Below are positions 1-10,900 of a stretch of DNA of 64,000 nt, piece after piece; positions within the stretch are counted from its first letter, which is position 1, and each line of letters begins with the position of its first letter. Source of the DNA: Nemopilema nomurai (Eukaryota; Cnidaria; Scyphozoa; Rhizostomeae; Rhizostomatidae); assembly GCA_003864495.1 (NCBI GenBank), contig ML133457.1, positions 2,108,001 to 2,172,000 of the forward strand. Direction: 5' to 3'. A model generated the notes under the pieces. That model saw only the letters and a list, made by a program, of their open reading frames with translations. It had not been told where the DNA came from and did not search any database. Position numbers and translations under genes: made by a program.

Positions 1-273
1 AGTTACTTGCATTCTTACTTACTTATGGAAGGTTAAATTTTTAATGTCTCCTTCACTCCATATTGTGCAACTGTAAGCTAAACATGGCTTCGGCATATTG
101 AACAACCCAATCGTATAATTGTAAACTCTTAAAATACATGTTAATATGATCGCAGAAATACCGAAATTAGTAAACAAAGTTTCGCGCAATATTTTTGCCA
201 CTCTTAAGCTACCATCTTGAATGGCAATGTCGGGCAAAATCTTATATACACCCCCCCCCCCCAAAGAAAAATG

Positions 274-288
274 CTAGTTACGCCCCTG
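274..288. repeat. Terminal inverted repeat end of a hAT-like element
   Basis: The sequence CTAGTTACGCCCCTG, read on the minus strand as CAGGGGCGTAACTAG, has the form of a hAT superfamily terminal repeat. It is preceded by a C homopolymer at 251-262. The partner end is not seen and would lie upstream of the window or be lost. The call rests on motif form only. Confidence 0.4.
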
Positions 289-1068
289 CTTGCCTTGGAG
301 GCAGAATAACTTCTTTTATGCCCGACAGGGCTCTACTAGTGTTCAAAACCATGTGCTAATATTCTCCACCATCAAGTTAAGGCTTTATTCTTGAAATGGC
401 GATTCGAGTGGCCAAACAAACACAGCTAGTTTAATCATCAAACTTTCGTGAATCAAATGAAACGAAATTTGTGCACGTGGTGATAAATTAACGCTACATT
501 TAACCAATTAGTTATAAGCAACATTTTCCAAGCTTGGGTGAAGAAAAGGAAGTATGTAGATACGAAAATAGTAAACTTGATAGTCACAGTAGAATCAGGT
601 GCTAAACGTAGATGCAGTATAGACGAGAAGGAGGCTGTTGCAGAGAAGTATGTGAAAACCAGCTTTGCAGTTATCCGAGGAAATTTTTCAGGCGAAGGAA
701 TAGGGAAAAATGCGAACACCACAGTCAGCGAAATAAATTATTGATTAAAAGAAGGAGATCTATAGACAGGCCAGGGTAAAGATGTTTTTTCAAAGCTTCA
801 AATGATTGATGGGGAAAAGGGGGGATAAAAATGGCAAAATTTCGCCAAATTGGCAGCCAATGCTCTACAAGTCCTCGAAAGGATATAACTGAATAACACT
901 ACTGAAACAGGGTCACTGTGTAGATCCGCATCATATGTATCCTATTTTTAACCAAAGGAAACATACTGCAGTTTGAATTATATTGGGAGCTGCAAAATGG
1001 AGTTTTCAATATCGTTGATATAGTCACCATCGATCGGTCATGTTGGCATCTAAATTAATTTCATAAGA
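289..1068. other. Intergenic stretch, no supported gene
   Basis: Only short unsupported ORFs occur here. The last 120 bases or so (from about 1069 up to the stop at 1191) match the 3' flank of the intact paralogue at 62765-62890, so the duplicated unit reaches to about 1069. Confidence 0.5.
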
Positions 1069-1190
1069 AAATAAGTGAGCGTTGATTGGAAGATTTACAG
1101 TATACAGCACTGGTTCAATGCTCCTTATTGAATTTAGAAAACAGTTATAGTCTTCAAAACAGTCTTCCAACATAAGCATTTTCGATCTTC

Positions 1191-2968
1191 CTACTGCACA
1201 TAAATTGATATTTCACTTGGCAACGCTTTGACACCATTATCCGGAAGACAAAATGCAAAGTTTCCACCAGTAATGGGTCGAAGGGCTTCACAACGATAAG
1301 AAAATGGATGCAAACCAGCACCAATAGCGAAATCAGGAGTGACGCATTCATTTTCATTATTACCGACGATTCCAATTCTTGCCCTTATTAACCCACCGTC
1401 ATCTTTCACATTTATTCCTTCTTGATTACAATTGACTTGCAATGATGACCCGACTATCAGATTCTTCCATTTCCTTCTCCCCAAATTCGTGGCGACAAAT
1501 TTTCCTGATTGAAATATGCTCAGGAGGGACTGGCCTGCTATTGGGATACTAAGATAATTGTAGCCACGATTCCCATCTTTAATTCCCAAGCATATTCTGC
1601 CAAACGCCAGTGAATTAAATGCTGGGAATTTAGCCTCTGCTACATCGGACAGTGAGCGAACCAGATCGCGGGCCTTATAAACGTTACTACTTGTCCAGTA
1701 AGACGCACTGGCGGCAAATGTCATCTTTGACCCATCGGCTTTCAGCGCCAATGTCCATCCGCCACCGCCACACGCACCAAGCGGGCTCATCTGACACCAA
1801 TGGTTCCCTGATTTGAGCCTGTAGACGCCATCTTTGGACAATGGAACACTCTATAAGACCTCTCGACAGTCGGATTTTATTCCAACTACGAAAAGAAAGA
1901 CTGTGGTCCTTGATGTGCCAACTCTGTTCTGTGCAATGCATTCGTATGTGCCACAATCAGCTGTTGTCACCTTGTCAAGTGTCAGTGTGTCACCTGGTGT
2001 TAATGTTTTTCCATCTTGCCTTCGCCAAAATACAGACGGCTTTGGATTTCCAACTGATTCGCAAACTTCTCTAATGGGTTGCCCTTCGTATGCAAAGATT
2101 CCTTTGTTCTTAACGGACGCAATGGGTGGAACATCGACCACTAAATGTCCATTTGAGATTGACTTTCCCAAAATGTTTACTGCAACGCATTCAATTTTGC
2201 CTTCGTCTGTTTCTGAGACCATTTTAATTTCCAACGTTTTTCCACCATTATAAAAATGCTTTCTTTCATCTTTCGAAATAAGGACCTTATTATGATACCA
2301 CTGTATTTCCGGCTGTGGATATCCCATGGCATCGCATTTGAAGGTTGCAACAGATCCTTTCAAAACAGTAACGTTCTGTGGACGCAAGGTTATGCGAGGT
2401 TTTTCCACTGACAGGCCAGGTTGACCCCTAGGCCCTACTGCCCCTCGCTCACCCCTTTCTCCTTTGTTTCCTCTAGAACCTATACTGCCTTGCTCTCCTT
2501 GATCGCCTTTCGGGCCCATGGGACCGGCCTTTCCTCTTGGGCCCCTCTTCCCTTCCCTACAGAGCACTGACGTCGGACAAGCAGTTGTCGTTCCTGTCTT
2601 GCCATTAGCAAAAAGGTCTAGTATTCCAGAAGTCGATACAACAGCAACTTCAAATCATTTCCAGACGATAAACCAGGGACAATGCCATCCTTTCTCAGGA
2701 TGCTTCGGATTTCTCTGACATGATCCGCATTTCGATCACCACCAAGTGGCTTGGCGGAAGTGAGATTTTGCTGTTGCCTGACAATCTGTAGGCTCTTGTT
2801 TATAGAATCAATTTCTTCTCTGAACGTAGCAATTTCTCTCGACTGCAGGTTGATGGTCCAGAAACACAGCAGAACTGTAGCCATGTTTATTACGGCAAGC
2901 CCGACGAATATGAAAAGGCATTTCGGCCCCACTTTATCGCTGCGATGTTTGTCCATGTCCTTCTCCAT
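1191..2968 (-). pseudogene. Disrupted type II membrane collagen-Ig-fibrinogen-like gene
   Basis: This is a close paralogue of the intact ORF at 60818-62764, in opposite orientation about 58 kb away. In order it encodes a membrane segment (CLFIFVGLAVINMATVLLCF), a coiled-coil stretch, about 15 Gly-X-Y triplets, two Ig domains and a fibrinogen-like C-terminal domain starting near CGGGGWTLAL. Two lesions break it: a one-base deletion near 2620-2630, just after DLKLLLYRL, shifts the frame and gives an immediate TAG; and a CAG-to-TAG change near 1849-1853, after SDCREVL, separates the C-terminal domain. There is no intron. A hAT-type element is inserted about 45 bases upstream of the ATG. It is probably a dead copy, but a read-error origin of either lesion cannot be excluded from sequence alone. 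Confidence 0.85.
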
Positions 2969-3217
2969 TTTTTCCTGATTGTGGAATGACTGAGTTTCTT
3001 ACTACTCCTCTATGTTTGTGCCAGGGGCGGATTCAGGGAAAAATCTGACTGCAGCAAAGAAAGGGAAATTTTTGAGAGCCACGCCCTTCAGGCTGTCTAA
3101 AATGAAGGCCACACCCCTTTTATGTGAATACTATTTATGATCAAAATTTGTGTTTGTGGTCAGCACTAAAATCATATAATAAAATCTAACAAGGCTTTGA
3201 TCCCTGTTTTCTGTTAG

Positions 3218-3310
3218 GAATGCATCACATTCACAGAACGGAAATCGCAAGGGCTATTGTTGACATTTTCAAGATTGAACGCGACAGCAGTGGCGAATAC
3301 AATTGCATAG
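3218..3310 (+). pseudogene. Ig-domain exon fragment carried inside the hAT-type element
   Basis: A 93-base stretch lies between a polypyrimidine-AG (CCCTGTTTTCTGTTAG, ending 3217) and a GT (3311). Read from phase 1 it gives residues ending in DIFKIERDSSGEYNCI, the classic F-strand D-x-G-x-Y-x-C motif of an Ig domain. Both exon boundaries are phase 1, typical of Ig-domain exons, so the piece is symmetric and could splice in frame. It is not closely related to the Ig domains of the neighbouring collagen-Ig gene. A host-derived captured exon is the simplest reading. The donor gene is not in the window. Confidence 0.75.
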
Positions 3311-3658
3311 GTCAGTCTATCTGTTTATTGGACAGTTAAACAACAATTGCATAGGTCAACTTGTATCTTGATTGGCTATTTGAGTCTGCACTGGATTTTA
3401 TTGGACACTTTCTACAACAATTGCATAGGTCAACTCGGCTTCTTATTCGACAGTTCAAATTTCACCTATGCTCGCGCCAAATTTAGCATAGCTCAACTTT
3501 CCTGTCATTGGCTTGACGAACGAAGCAACAGCAATAGCGGCAATAGGTTGTGATGTAATTCCAGAGAACAGGAAGAATTTTTGTGACACTGGATGACGTT
3601 AATTGATGCAAAAGGAAATTGTTTGAGAAAATCTGACCTATGCTCGCGCAAAGGTTGC

Positions 3659-6600
3659 CAGGGCCGTCGAGAGACGGGCCGGGCCCCAGGGCTGGGACTG
3701 TCATGGGGCCCCACCGTCGAAGGCTGCAAAAACCTTTTTTGGGTTACGCCCTTAGCAATGCAGTTAGATGGACTGTAAAAGGCATTAATTTTGAAATCAA
3801 GGCCCCCAGAAACACTTGAATTTGTATTTTAAGGTCTTTAACAGAACATATAATTAGTGACTATATAAAATAAATCATTAAAACAAATCAGAGTTAATTT
3901 AATGTTTAAAAAACTGCTTTTCTTGCTTTCCTCATGGCGAAATCCTTAATTACATTTGTAAAATCCATTTTTCTTGCTGTTTCACTCTCGATGCTTAAGA
4001 CGGCCAAATCTGAAAGTCGTTGCTGAGTCATTGTGCTCCTCAAAAAGTTCTTTATTTGCTTGAGTTTGCTAAATGATCGCTCAGCCGAAGCAACGGTCAC
4101 GGGCAGTGTGCAAAAAATTCTCAATGCTGTACACACGTTGAAAAAAATCTCATCAAGTTTAAATTGGCTTATGCTGTTTAATAACTGCAACGGATTCAAC
4201 GATTTCTCTCCAAAATTTGCCTTGTGGATTGACCTGATGTGGACCATTTCTTCTCTCAGTCCATCGAGGCAAATATCCACTTCATATTTACTGGCAAAGA
4301 TGTCACAGGCCTGCAAAATTTCCTCTTCAGACATAATCAAGTACTCCCAAAGAAAGCTGAACGTGTGGTAAATGCGATTTGCAGCATCAAAGCGTGTTGT
4401 CAAACCTGAAATCACGGAATCAACAATTGTATGGAATACATCACGCTTGAATGCCCTCGCTTCTCTGCTTTCGATTTCATCAGCCTCATCTCCACCTTCT
4501 TCGACATCTCTTTTGCTCTTGCGCGTTTTCGGAAATTCAGCCAAAATGTTTAGTGAATTTGCAACTAGCTTCGATTCATTCAAAATCATAGGCCATTGGC
4601 TGCGCAGTTCCTTAAGCTCGTCAATCAGGCTTCTTAAGTTTGAGACCTCAACATCGATCGTTGCTTCCCTTGCCTGAATTACTTGGTTTCTTTGGTCGAT
4701 TGGGACAAGAACCTTCGACCACAAGGCAGACATCACTATGCATGTAAATGATGACACATACTTAATCGCGCCGTTGACTTCAATGGTTGTTTTCGGGGTA
4801 AGATTCAGCAACAGGAGATCTTCAAGGGCGTTCTTGATTCCTGGCAAATGGGCTGCAAATGGTCGGACGCTAGCAACGCGATCAGTCCATCTTGTACATG
4901 ATAATCCATGTAGTGACGACCCAACATGGCTTAGTAAAATGTTCCATCTCTGTGGACTGCACGAGAAAAGGTTGTATATAGTTTGTACCATACCAAAAAA
5001 TGTAACAGCTTCAGGACAGCATACGGCGGAATTGGTACCACAGAGATTCAACGAGTGGCAGGCACAGGGTGAGTACAGGCACAAAGGATTGACCGAATTC
5101 ACATGCTGCTGAGCACCATTATATCTCCCTGACATGTTGGCAGCATTATCATAGCCTTGGCCTCGACAGTCAGCAATAGGTATTCCGTACTTCTCCAAAG
5201 TCTTCAAAATTAAGTTAGCGATCTCGAGACCCGACTTCTTAAAACAGTCAACAAAGGCTAGAAATCTTTCTTGAACTGTGAAAATCTCACCGTCATTGGT
5301 AAGGTACCTAAGAATGAAGGTAGTTTGCTCTGTGTGACTTGCATCTGGTGTGCCATCAACCATAATCGCAAAGTACTTTGAGACCTTGCGCTCTTCTAAA
5401 ATATGATTTCTCACTTGTGCAGCACAAATATTTATAAACTCATTTTGAGATTCTGGTGACAAATAGTGAGCCTGGAGTCTAGTCCCTTTCTCTTGTGCGG
5501 ATTTCACTTTACCAATGTGCTCTTGAAGAAGAGGATCGTAACGTGCAAGCAACTCTAAAATCCCAAGAAAGTTGCCGTTGTGCGTATCACCAATCTTCTC
5601 TGAATCCCCACGAAACGCAAGCCCTCGCTCTCCAAGAAACATGACTACGTCAAGGATTCGTTGCAGTAACATTTTCCATCTTTCTGCTTCAGACAAAACA
5701 CTTTTCTCCAATAACAAATCTACATCAGCATCTGCTTCTAAGCGTCGTTGAAGCTCACGCCATGCCAAGTAACACTTGATGTGGGCATTGCCTCTCTCAT
5801 GTTCTGGGAGTCTTTCCCACAATCTTTTCCAGCTGTCGTTCGCTCCCCAACCACAAGGAGAAGCCAATTTTGATTTTGAACCATTATCAATAGTGTGGCC
5901 AAACAACCTGCATGGCAAACAATAGAGTGCAGCCTTTGTAGGACTGAAAACAAGCCAGCTTCTTCTTACTAACTCCCCATTTTGCTGCTTCACATTTAGG
6001 ACCGTTGTTGGAAATTTGTGGCCGTCGCAATCTTTGGGAAACTCTGGAGGATGAGGCAAATTACCAGTTCTAACAACCTTTTCTAACTCCTTTATCGTTG
6101 GAAATCCGGTCAATGTGCCGACATCAAAACTAAATGATCCACTATGGACAGTATCTTGATTTAATGACGAATCAGTAGTGCTTTCTCTACTTTCTGTGGT
6201 GTCATGGTCTACCGAAGCAGCCAAGCCGTCTGTGTCCTCTTCTTCTTCAGCAGTGCTTTGAACAGAGCTTTCGCCAGGTTTATTTAAAATTGAATCACCT
6301 TCATTGTCTCTTTTGTAAGCACCAACCTCAAACAATGTGCGAGAGGCTTTCTTTGTTTCTTTTTCTCGTATCTTTTTTTCCTGCCTTTTCTGAGCACCAG
6401 ACTTGTGCCTGTAAGATGACATCGCAGGGGTTGGTTGGATCGTGATCCCGCTTAGTGATTTTGATGAAGACTTTTATAGCGTTTGGATTTGTCTTGGTTC
6501 TTCGCATGTGCTTTTTCTCTGGTGTACGCCGTGAATGGAAGATTTACTTTTACGTTTATAGGAAGTCCACACAAGCAATAACTAAAACATTTGACCTAAA

Positions 6601-6891
6601 AGTAGATGTATGTAAGTGCAATCGAATTTTTCGGCTTCCGGAGAAGTATATTATGATCGTCAGTGTTTTAATTATAAACCATAACAGGAAAAGGCCCTCA
6701 TCATAGACCAGCTTGTTGATCGCTTGTTGAAAGATTAAATTTCGAATATCAATCGGGTCATGGGCCCACTCTGCCAATGCTGCTAATTGAAAACTCATAG
6801 CCAAAAATAAATACCTTATTTTCTACGGGCCCCTCAAGGCCCCGGGCCCCCTGGTAACTACCCTGGCTACCCCCCCCTCTCGACGGTCCTG
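3659..6891 (-). mobile_element. Autonomous hAT transposon inserted in the outer element
   Basis: This 3233-bp element starts CAGGGCCGTCGAGAG (3659-3673) and ends with its inverted copy (6877-6891, 14/15 identical). The 8-bp target duplication AAGGTTGC is exact on both sides (3651-3658 and 6892-6899). The unoccupied sister at 47.8 kb has a single AAGGTTAC at the corresponding place, which confirms the insertion point. It carries one uninterrupted transposase ORF. Exact duplications, near-identical ends and an open ORF together point to a recent insertion. Confidence 0.95.
3906..6422 (-). CDS. hAT-family transposase, ZMYM1-like (TTF-type zinc finger, DUF4371, hAT dimerisation)
   Basis: An 838-residue ORF starts at an ATG inside the inner transposon. 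Residues about 120-225 hold a TTF-type zinc finger region (paired cysteines at YCLPC near 167-171, then ERGNAHIKCY). Residues about 230-470 fit DUF4371, with the first catalytic aspartate candidate in MVDGTPD (D356), a second in GYDNAANM (D425) and the CACH metal-type motif near 453-456. The C-terminal 85 residues carry the hAT dimerisation signature (SAERSFSKLKQIKNFLRST). The N-terminal 30 residues are very basic, fitting a nuclear DNA-binding protein. It cuts and re-inserts DNA at the element's terminal repeats. No stop or frameshift is visible and the length is normal for the ZMYM1-like hAT group, so it may be functional. Confidence 0.93.
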   Translation of the reverse strand: MSSYRHKSGAQKRQEKKIREKETKKASRTLFEVGAYKRDNEGDSILNKPGESSVQSTAEEEEDTDGLAASVDHDTTESRESTTDSSLNQDTVHSGSFSFDVGTLTGFPTIKELEKVVRTGNLPHPPEFPKDCDGHKFPTTVLNVKQQNGELVRRSWLVFSPTKAALYCLPCRLFGHTIDNGSKSKLASPCGWGANDSWKRLWERLPEHERGNAHIKCYLAWRELQRRLEADADVDLLLEKSVLSEAERWKMLLQRILDVVMFLGERGLAFRGDSEKIGDTHNGNFLGILELLARYDPLLQEHIGKVKSAQEKGTRLQAHYLSPESQNEFINICAAQVRNHILEERKVSKYFAIMVDGTPDASHTEQTTFILRYLTNDGEIFTVQERFLAFVDCFKKSGLEIANLILKTLEKYGIPIADCRGQGYDNAANMSGRYNGAQQHVNSVNPLCLYSPCACHSLNLCGTNSAVCCPEAVTFFGMVQTIYNLFSCSPQRWNILLSHVGSSLHGLSCTRWTDRVASVRPFAAHLPGIKNALEDLLLLNLTPKTTIEVNGAIKYVSSFTCIVMSALWSKVLVPIDQRNQVIQAREATIDVEVSNLRSLIDELKELRSQWPMILNESKLVANSLNILAEFPKTRKSKRDVEEGGDEADEIESREARAFKRDVFHTIVDSVISGLTTRFDAANRIYHTFSFLWEYLIMSEEEILQACDIFASKYEVDICLDGLREEMVHIRSIHKANFGEKSLNPLQLLNSISQFKLDEIFFNVCTALRIFCTLPVTVASAERSFSKLKQIKNFLRSTMTQQRLSDLAVLSIESETARKMDFTNVIKDFAMRKARKAVF

Positions 6892-6928
6892 AAGGTTGCT
6901 AACGTCTGGATCCGCCCCTGGTTTGTGC

Positions 6929-7440
6929 TCCTCCAGAAGACTTCGCTTTGTGAGGCATGGCTGCAGAGGATAACAATAAAGTCACCCTTGGGACACCACT
7001 AAAATAGTTGTAAAAAACTTGTTTTGAGCGGTGATAAAGCAAGCTGTTTAAAACTACAATAGCATCTTTATTATACTTTCAAGATGAAATGATGTACGAT
7101 TAAAATTCCGATACGTCGCAATGGTCCCATCGACTTCGAAAAAGCAAAGACAAAGTCCTTCTTTGTCTAAGTCAAGAAGCGGACTGTTTTTGTAAAAGTT
7201 CTCTGGTAAGATGTTGTTAAAAATCAATTTCTGGGTCTGCTTGCAATTATTTTCTTGAAAAGCATTTTGCGGTATAGTGTAGTAAAATGATGTATCGAGC
7301 CAAGAATCAAGGTCACAGTTGGACAGAATATTTAGGAAAACTGTATATCTCAAATTTGCTGGAAGATCTACGAGGTAACTTCCGGTAGAAGCTCTACAAT
7401 TGAATTCTCGAGCAGCTTCAACAAGCTCGTATAGCTTCGA
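6929..7440. other. Intergenic stretch, nothing recognised
   Basis: Unique-looking sequence downstream of the nested transposons. A 99-residue minus-strand ORF at 7054-7353 shows no recognisable domain and no splice context that supports it. Confidence 0.4.
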
Positions 7441-7479
7441 GGTAGCAGTGTTTTTCGAAGGAACACGACGAAACCGGTG

Positions 7480-7945
7480 AACAAGGTTTTAGACCTGAGA
7501 ATTGCCGATGGAGAAAACGATACCATACTGCTGAAATTCTTTAGTGAACAGTTAAAAACTCAACGGAATTAGCTGAAAGATTTAGATAATAAAATCCTTG
7601 GATATGAGCTCGAAAACGAAGACGAAGACGCGTGTGATGAAAAAGTTGAAAAATCAGAGGAATATTCGGGAAAAATCACGCATGAAGACGATGAAGCCTT
7701 TTCAGTGAAGTCAGGCAGTTCGCGTAGAATGCAGAGAAGTGCATCGAAAGAGAGTAGTGCTTCCGAGACTCGCGAGATTCAAACCAAAGGGATTTTGGAA
7801 AGAAAAAAGTTTGCGTGAAATTGCCGCAATTAGAAATGAAGAAATTTTCGGGAAAGATACAAGAGTTTTAAGAGTTTTGGGATAGCTTCGTGAGCGTGAT
7901 CCATGAAAACGATGAGTTAGCGGTGAAGCCGGATTCAGTGTTGTA
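7480..7945 (+). pseudogene. Decayed BEL/Pao retrotransposon gag (DUF1759-like) remnant
   Basis: From 7815 the frame reads VKLPQLEMKKFSGK, then after an in-frame TAA continues EFWDSFVSVIHENDEL. This is the N-terminal signature of the DUF1759 gag region of BEL/Pao elements (LPKLxLxKFxG...FWDxFxxxIHxN). The upstream acidic, low-complexity part (about 7610-7800) is read only through several frames. No long terminal repeats or polymerase were found next to it, so it is an isolated relic. Confidence 0.6.
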
Positions 7946-10900
7946 CCAACTTCAGAGCTCCACGCCGAATCTAGGACATTGCGTCACAGTCTGGCATTTT
8001 TTTTACTAAATTCAGAAGAAATGCTTGTATAACTTTTCTTCCAATTTGATAGGTATGTTCCGGTTCCTTACTAAAGTATGGCGTATCAAAGTGGAATCGA
8101 TCTGCAGGCAGTCATTGAGAGATAACGTGCTGTTTTCCCCGTGCGTGTGTAATACTGCTAATTTTAGGCCTTTCTCTCTAGTCCAATCGTTTGATTTTCC
8201 TCACCTAATCACTCTTGTTAATATGTAACTTTCCTTGCTCGTTCCGCATTTTGCTATCACGTGTATTAGGATAATCTTTGTATTATTAATATTATGAGTA
8301 ACTTCATACCTACGTCAATTATGAGCATGTTAAGTAGATCGCCATAGCAACCCCACCCCACTCGTCACTAAGTGGATTACTTCCTTTCACCGTTTCATTT
8401 ACGTATGTCTATTGTTTTTAGTTCAGTATATATATGAGCCCCGTACCTCATCCTGGGGAGTAAGAATTATGGAAAAAGTAGCAGCAAGATAAAGCAGTTT
8501 AGGCATGCACCGTTTTAGGGGCAAGATGCTTGTGAAAGATTTTGCTCTTAGTCATTTTGAGATATTTATAGGAGATATATCAGTTTTGAAAGACCTCTGG
8601 GATAGTTCTTGAGAAAGATTATGCCCACGTCACGCGTTAATTATTATGCCGTTGTTAGCATGCAAGTTATGTAGCTGCCGGGACGATTTCATCGAAAGAA
8701 AAGAAATGAAAGATTTAGCCAATTTACGTCGCACCATTTTTTGGCCATCCTCTGCCTTTTGAAAGAACCTGAGAATCGTTAGTAACATTTTACATATGCA
8801 TTGTAATAATATTCAAACGGGTAGATTCTATTTACTATTAACTTTATATTCTATTTTTATAGATACTTGAACTAAACATTTTAGACTGGCTGTAAAATAT
8901 TTAAGGTAGAAGTACTGGAGAGAAGTTAGCAATAAAAGCATGTATTATTTGCTCAAACAAATAAATTATACATGAATGTACAAGTCACTCTATACAAACT
9001 TCAAATTAAAGTTAACTTAGGAAGGGGCACCTGTTCTGCCTTTTGTTTAACTAAAACGGTTTCTCCAAAAGGGTCCCTGTGTTTTAATTCGTTTCCCTGG
9101 GAAATCATTGTCCATCCAAACCCTGCCCCTTTTTTAGGGCTCCAACAATCTTTCGCACGACTTTGGTTTTGTGTTTCATTGACCATTGTACAGCTTTTGG
9201 AGTAAGTTAATGATACTTCTTCCGCTGTTACTAATAATATGGATTTGCAACTAACAACAACATTTCTTTTCTAACATTGCACTATAGACATGTCATGTTA
9301 CTGTGGTGAAATTTTCTTGCTAGTGGTTTAGAGTTTGCCAGTGTACTTTCTTTTGGCCTGCCAAATTTCCCTTTCGAAAACAGCATTTGCTGCACCCTAA
9401 AAACAGAATTTTCTTCCATCCTCTGCGTTTGCCACATAACTTTCTTTGGCTCTCATTTCTGTCTGCAATAAGTGGCTCAATACCCATTGTTTCCCTAGAA
9501 ACTCTTTTCTACCATTGGCGCACTGTCTCGTCTCCTAACTCGAACTGTTGTTATTTAATTTACAATCTTTAATTTAGATCAGCGTACAGTTGTTTATATC
9601 CCATAGAAACACCGATTAAGATTGAGTTTCAAGTCAAAAGCACCCGAAAGCTTCAAATTTTTTATAAAATGTGAACTCCAAAATTTCCGAGGCTTAACTG
9701 TCCTACATCAACTTCAGTTGCAAACTTAAATTCTTTTTATTGATTTCACATGAATGTCATAATGCGGTTGTTATGATGACGTCATGTATGGGTGATTGCG
9801 ATTGTGTTGATGTATTTTTGATCACAGTGATTGAAATATCTTAAAATGCAACGAGACGATAGACCCAGATTAGGCGATTCCAGATAAGTTGGTAGATCAG
9901 CAAGTTTTCAATATCGTTACAATTTCTCCTAAAGCTCTCTAACATCGTTTCCTCCTTTTCCTTAGAAACCACTACTCTCGTCCGAAAGTGATTAAACACC
10001 AATATTGTGATTATGCTGATCGACAGACGAATCAGGCGATCACGTGTTTTCAGTCGCGACCTGACAGCAACAGACAACACTCGTCGGCACGCTGCAAATC
10101 GTATTGTGCTGGAGAGTAAGCTGTTGTAATTTGCAAAAACCAAGCTCTTTTATCAAATGTAGCTTCATCAGGATGAAACAGAAGCCAATAAGCCTTGGCT
10201 TATTGTCAAAACTTCGTAAAGCCCCATTAAAAAGTCAACGTTTGAGGGCGTGAGCTAGTAGGCCAACAAACACAGGAGTGTCAGTCGGAAGTAAGGACGA
10301 CCAGGGCAAGAATATTTGGTGAGAAAAACAACTTATACATATATTTTTAACTATCTTTTACATGATTTAGCCATTGATTTATTTCAATTTTTTTTGTTTT
10401 TTCAAATTCTACTGACGGACAAAGATCTGTTAAGTAACTTCAAAAGCTTGTTATTTGCCTCTCGCCTACTTGAAAAACCTGTTTTTAAAGATTCAACACA
10501 GTAACGAAAACAGTACAAGCGTTCCCTGATTATTCGTTTCCCTGAGGTTGTTGACTTCAGGAGCCAAGAGGAAACTACGTACTTTTAAAAAACCTTCCTT
10601 CAGCAGTGGATTGAGCGCAGATGGCGACGTTACTGCCATCAAATATGGGCCGAAGTTAAAGTAAATGACTTTCAAGCTCGCAAACAATCCAGTTACGTCG
10701 GAGCGTCTTTTACAAAATTCTAGCAAAAATTATAAGAAGTAGAAATAAGAAGTAGAAGTATGAGTAGAATAATAAAGAAAAACTTTCAAGCCTTGCCAGT
10801 TGACTTGCATGGAAATTCGCTCGAATGCTTATTTTGGTATAGATGTCGAGAAGGTGAATGATTTATTGCAATTGACGCTTTATAATATGTTCAGGTTTTG

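Larger units (their letters stand above)
3022..6920. mobile_element. hAT-type non-autonomous element (outer), split by a second hAT
   Basis: The ends are CAGGGGCGGATTCAG (3022-3036) and, inverted, CAGGGGCGGATCCAG (6906-6920), a 14/15 terminal inverted repeat. An exact 8-bp duplication GTTTGTGC flanks it (3014-3021 and 6921-6928), which is the hAT target-site size. Without the inner insertion it is 658 bp and matches the 657-bp element at 47232-47888 with roughly 16 differences by eye. It has no transposase ORF of its own, contains an Ig-exon fragment at 3218-3310, and repeats the motif CAATTGCATAGGTCA three times (3299-3313, 3349-3363 and 3419-3433, approximately). Confidence 0.92.

Noticed and set aside
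1834..2253. Plus-strand ORF of 139 codons
   Set aside because: Antisense shadow of the Ig domains of the disrupted gene; the same kind of shadow occurs at 61657-62118 opposite the intact copy.
3347..3778. Small ORFs inside the outer and inner transposon left ends
   Set aside because: Not conserved as proteins between the two copies and overlapping the non-coding ends; the only coding-like part is the Ig fragment.
4033..5112. Plus-strand ORFs within the hAT transposon
   Set aside because: Antisense shadows of the transposase, with no domain of their own.
9841..10143. 100-residue minus-strand ORF
   Set aside because: Basic, no recognisable domain, no splice context or neighbouring exon to support it.
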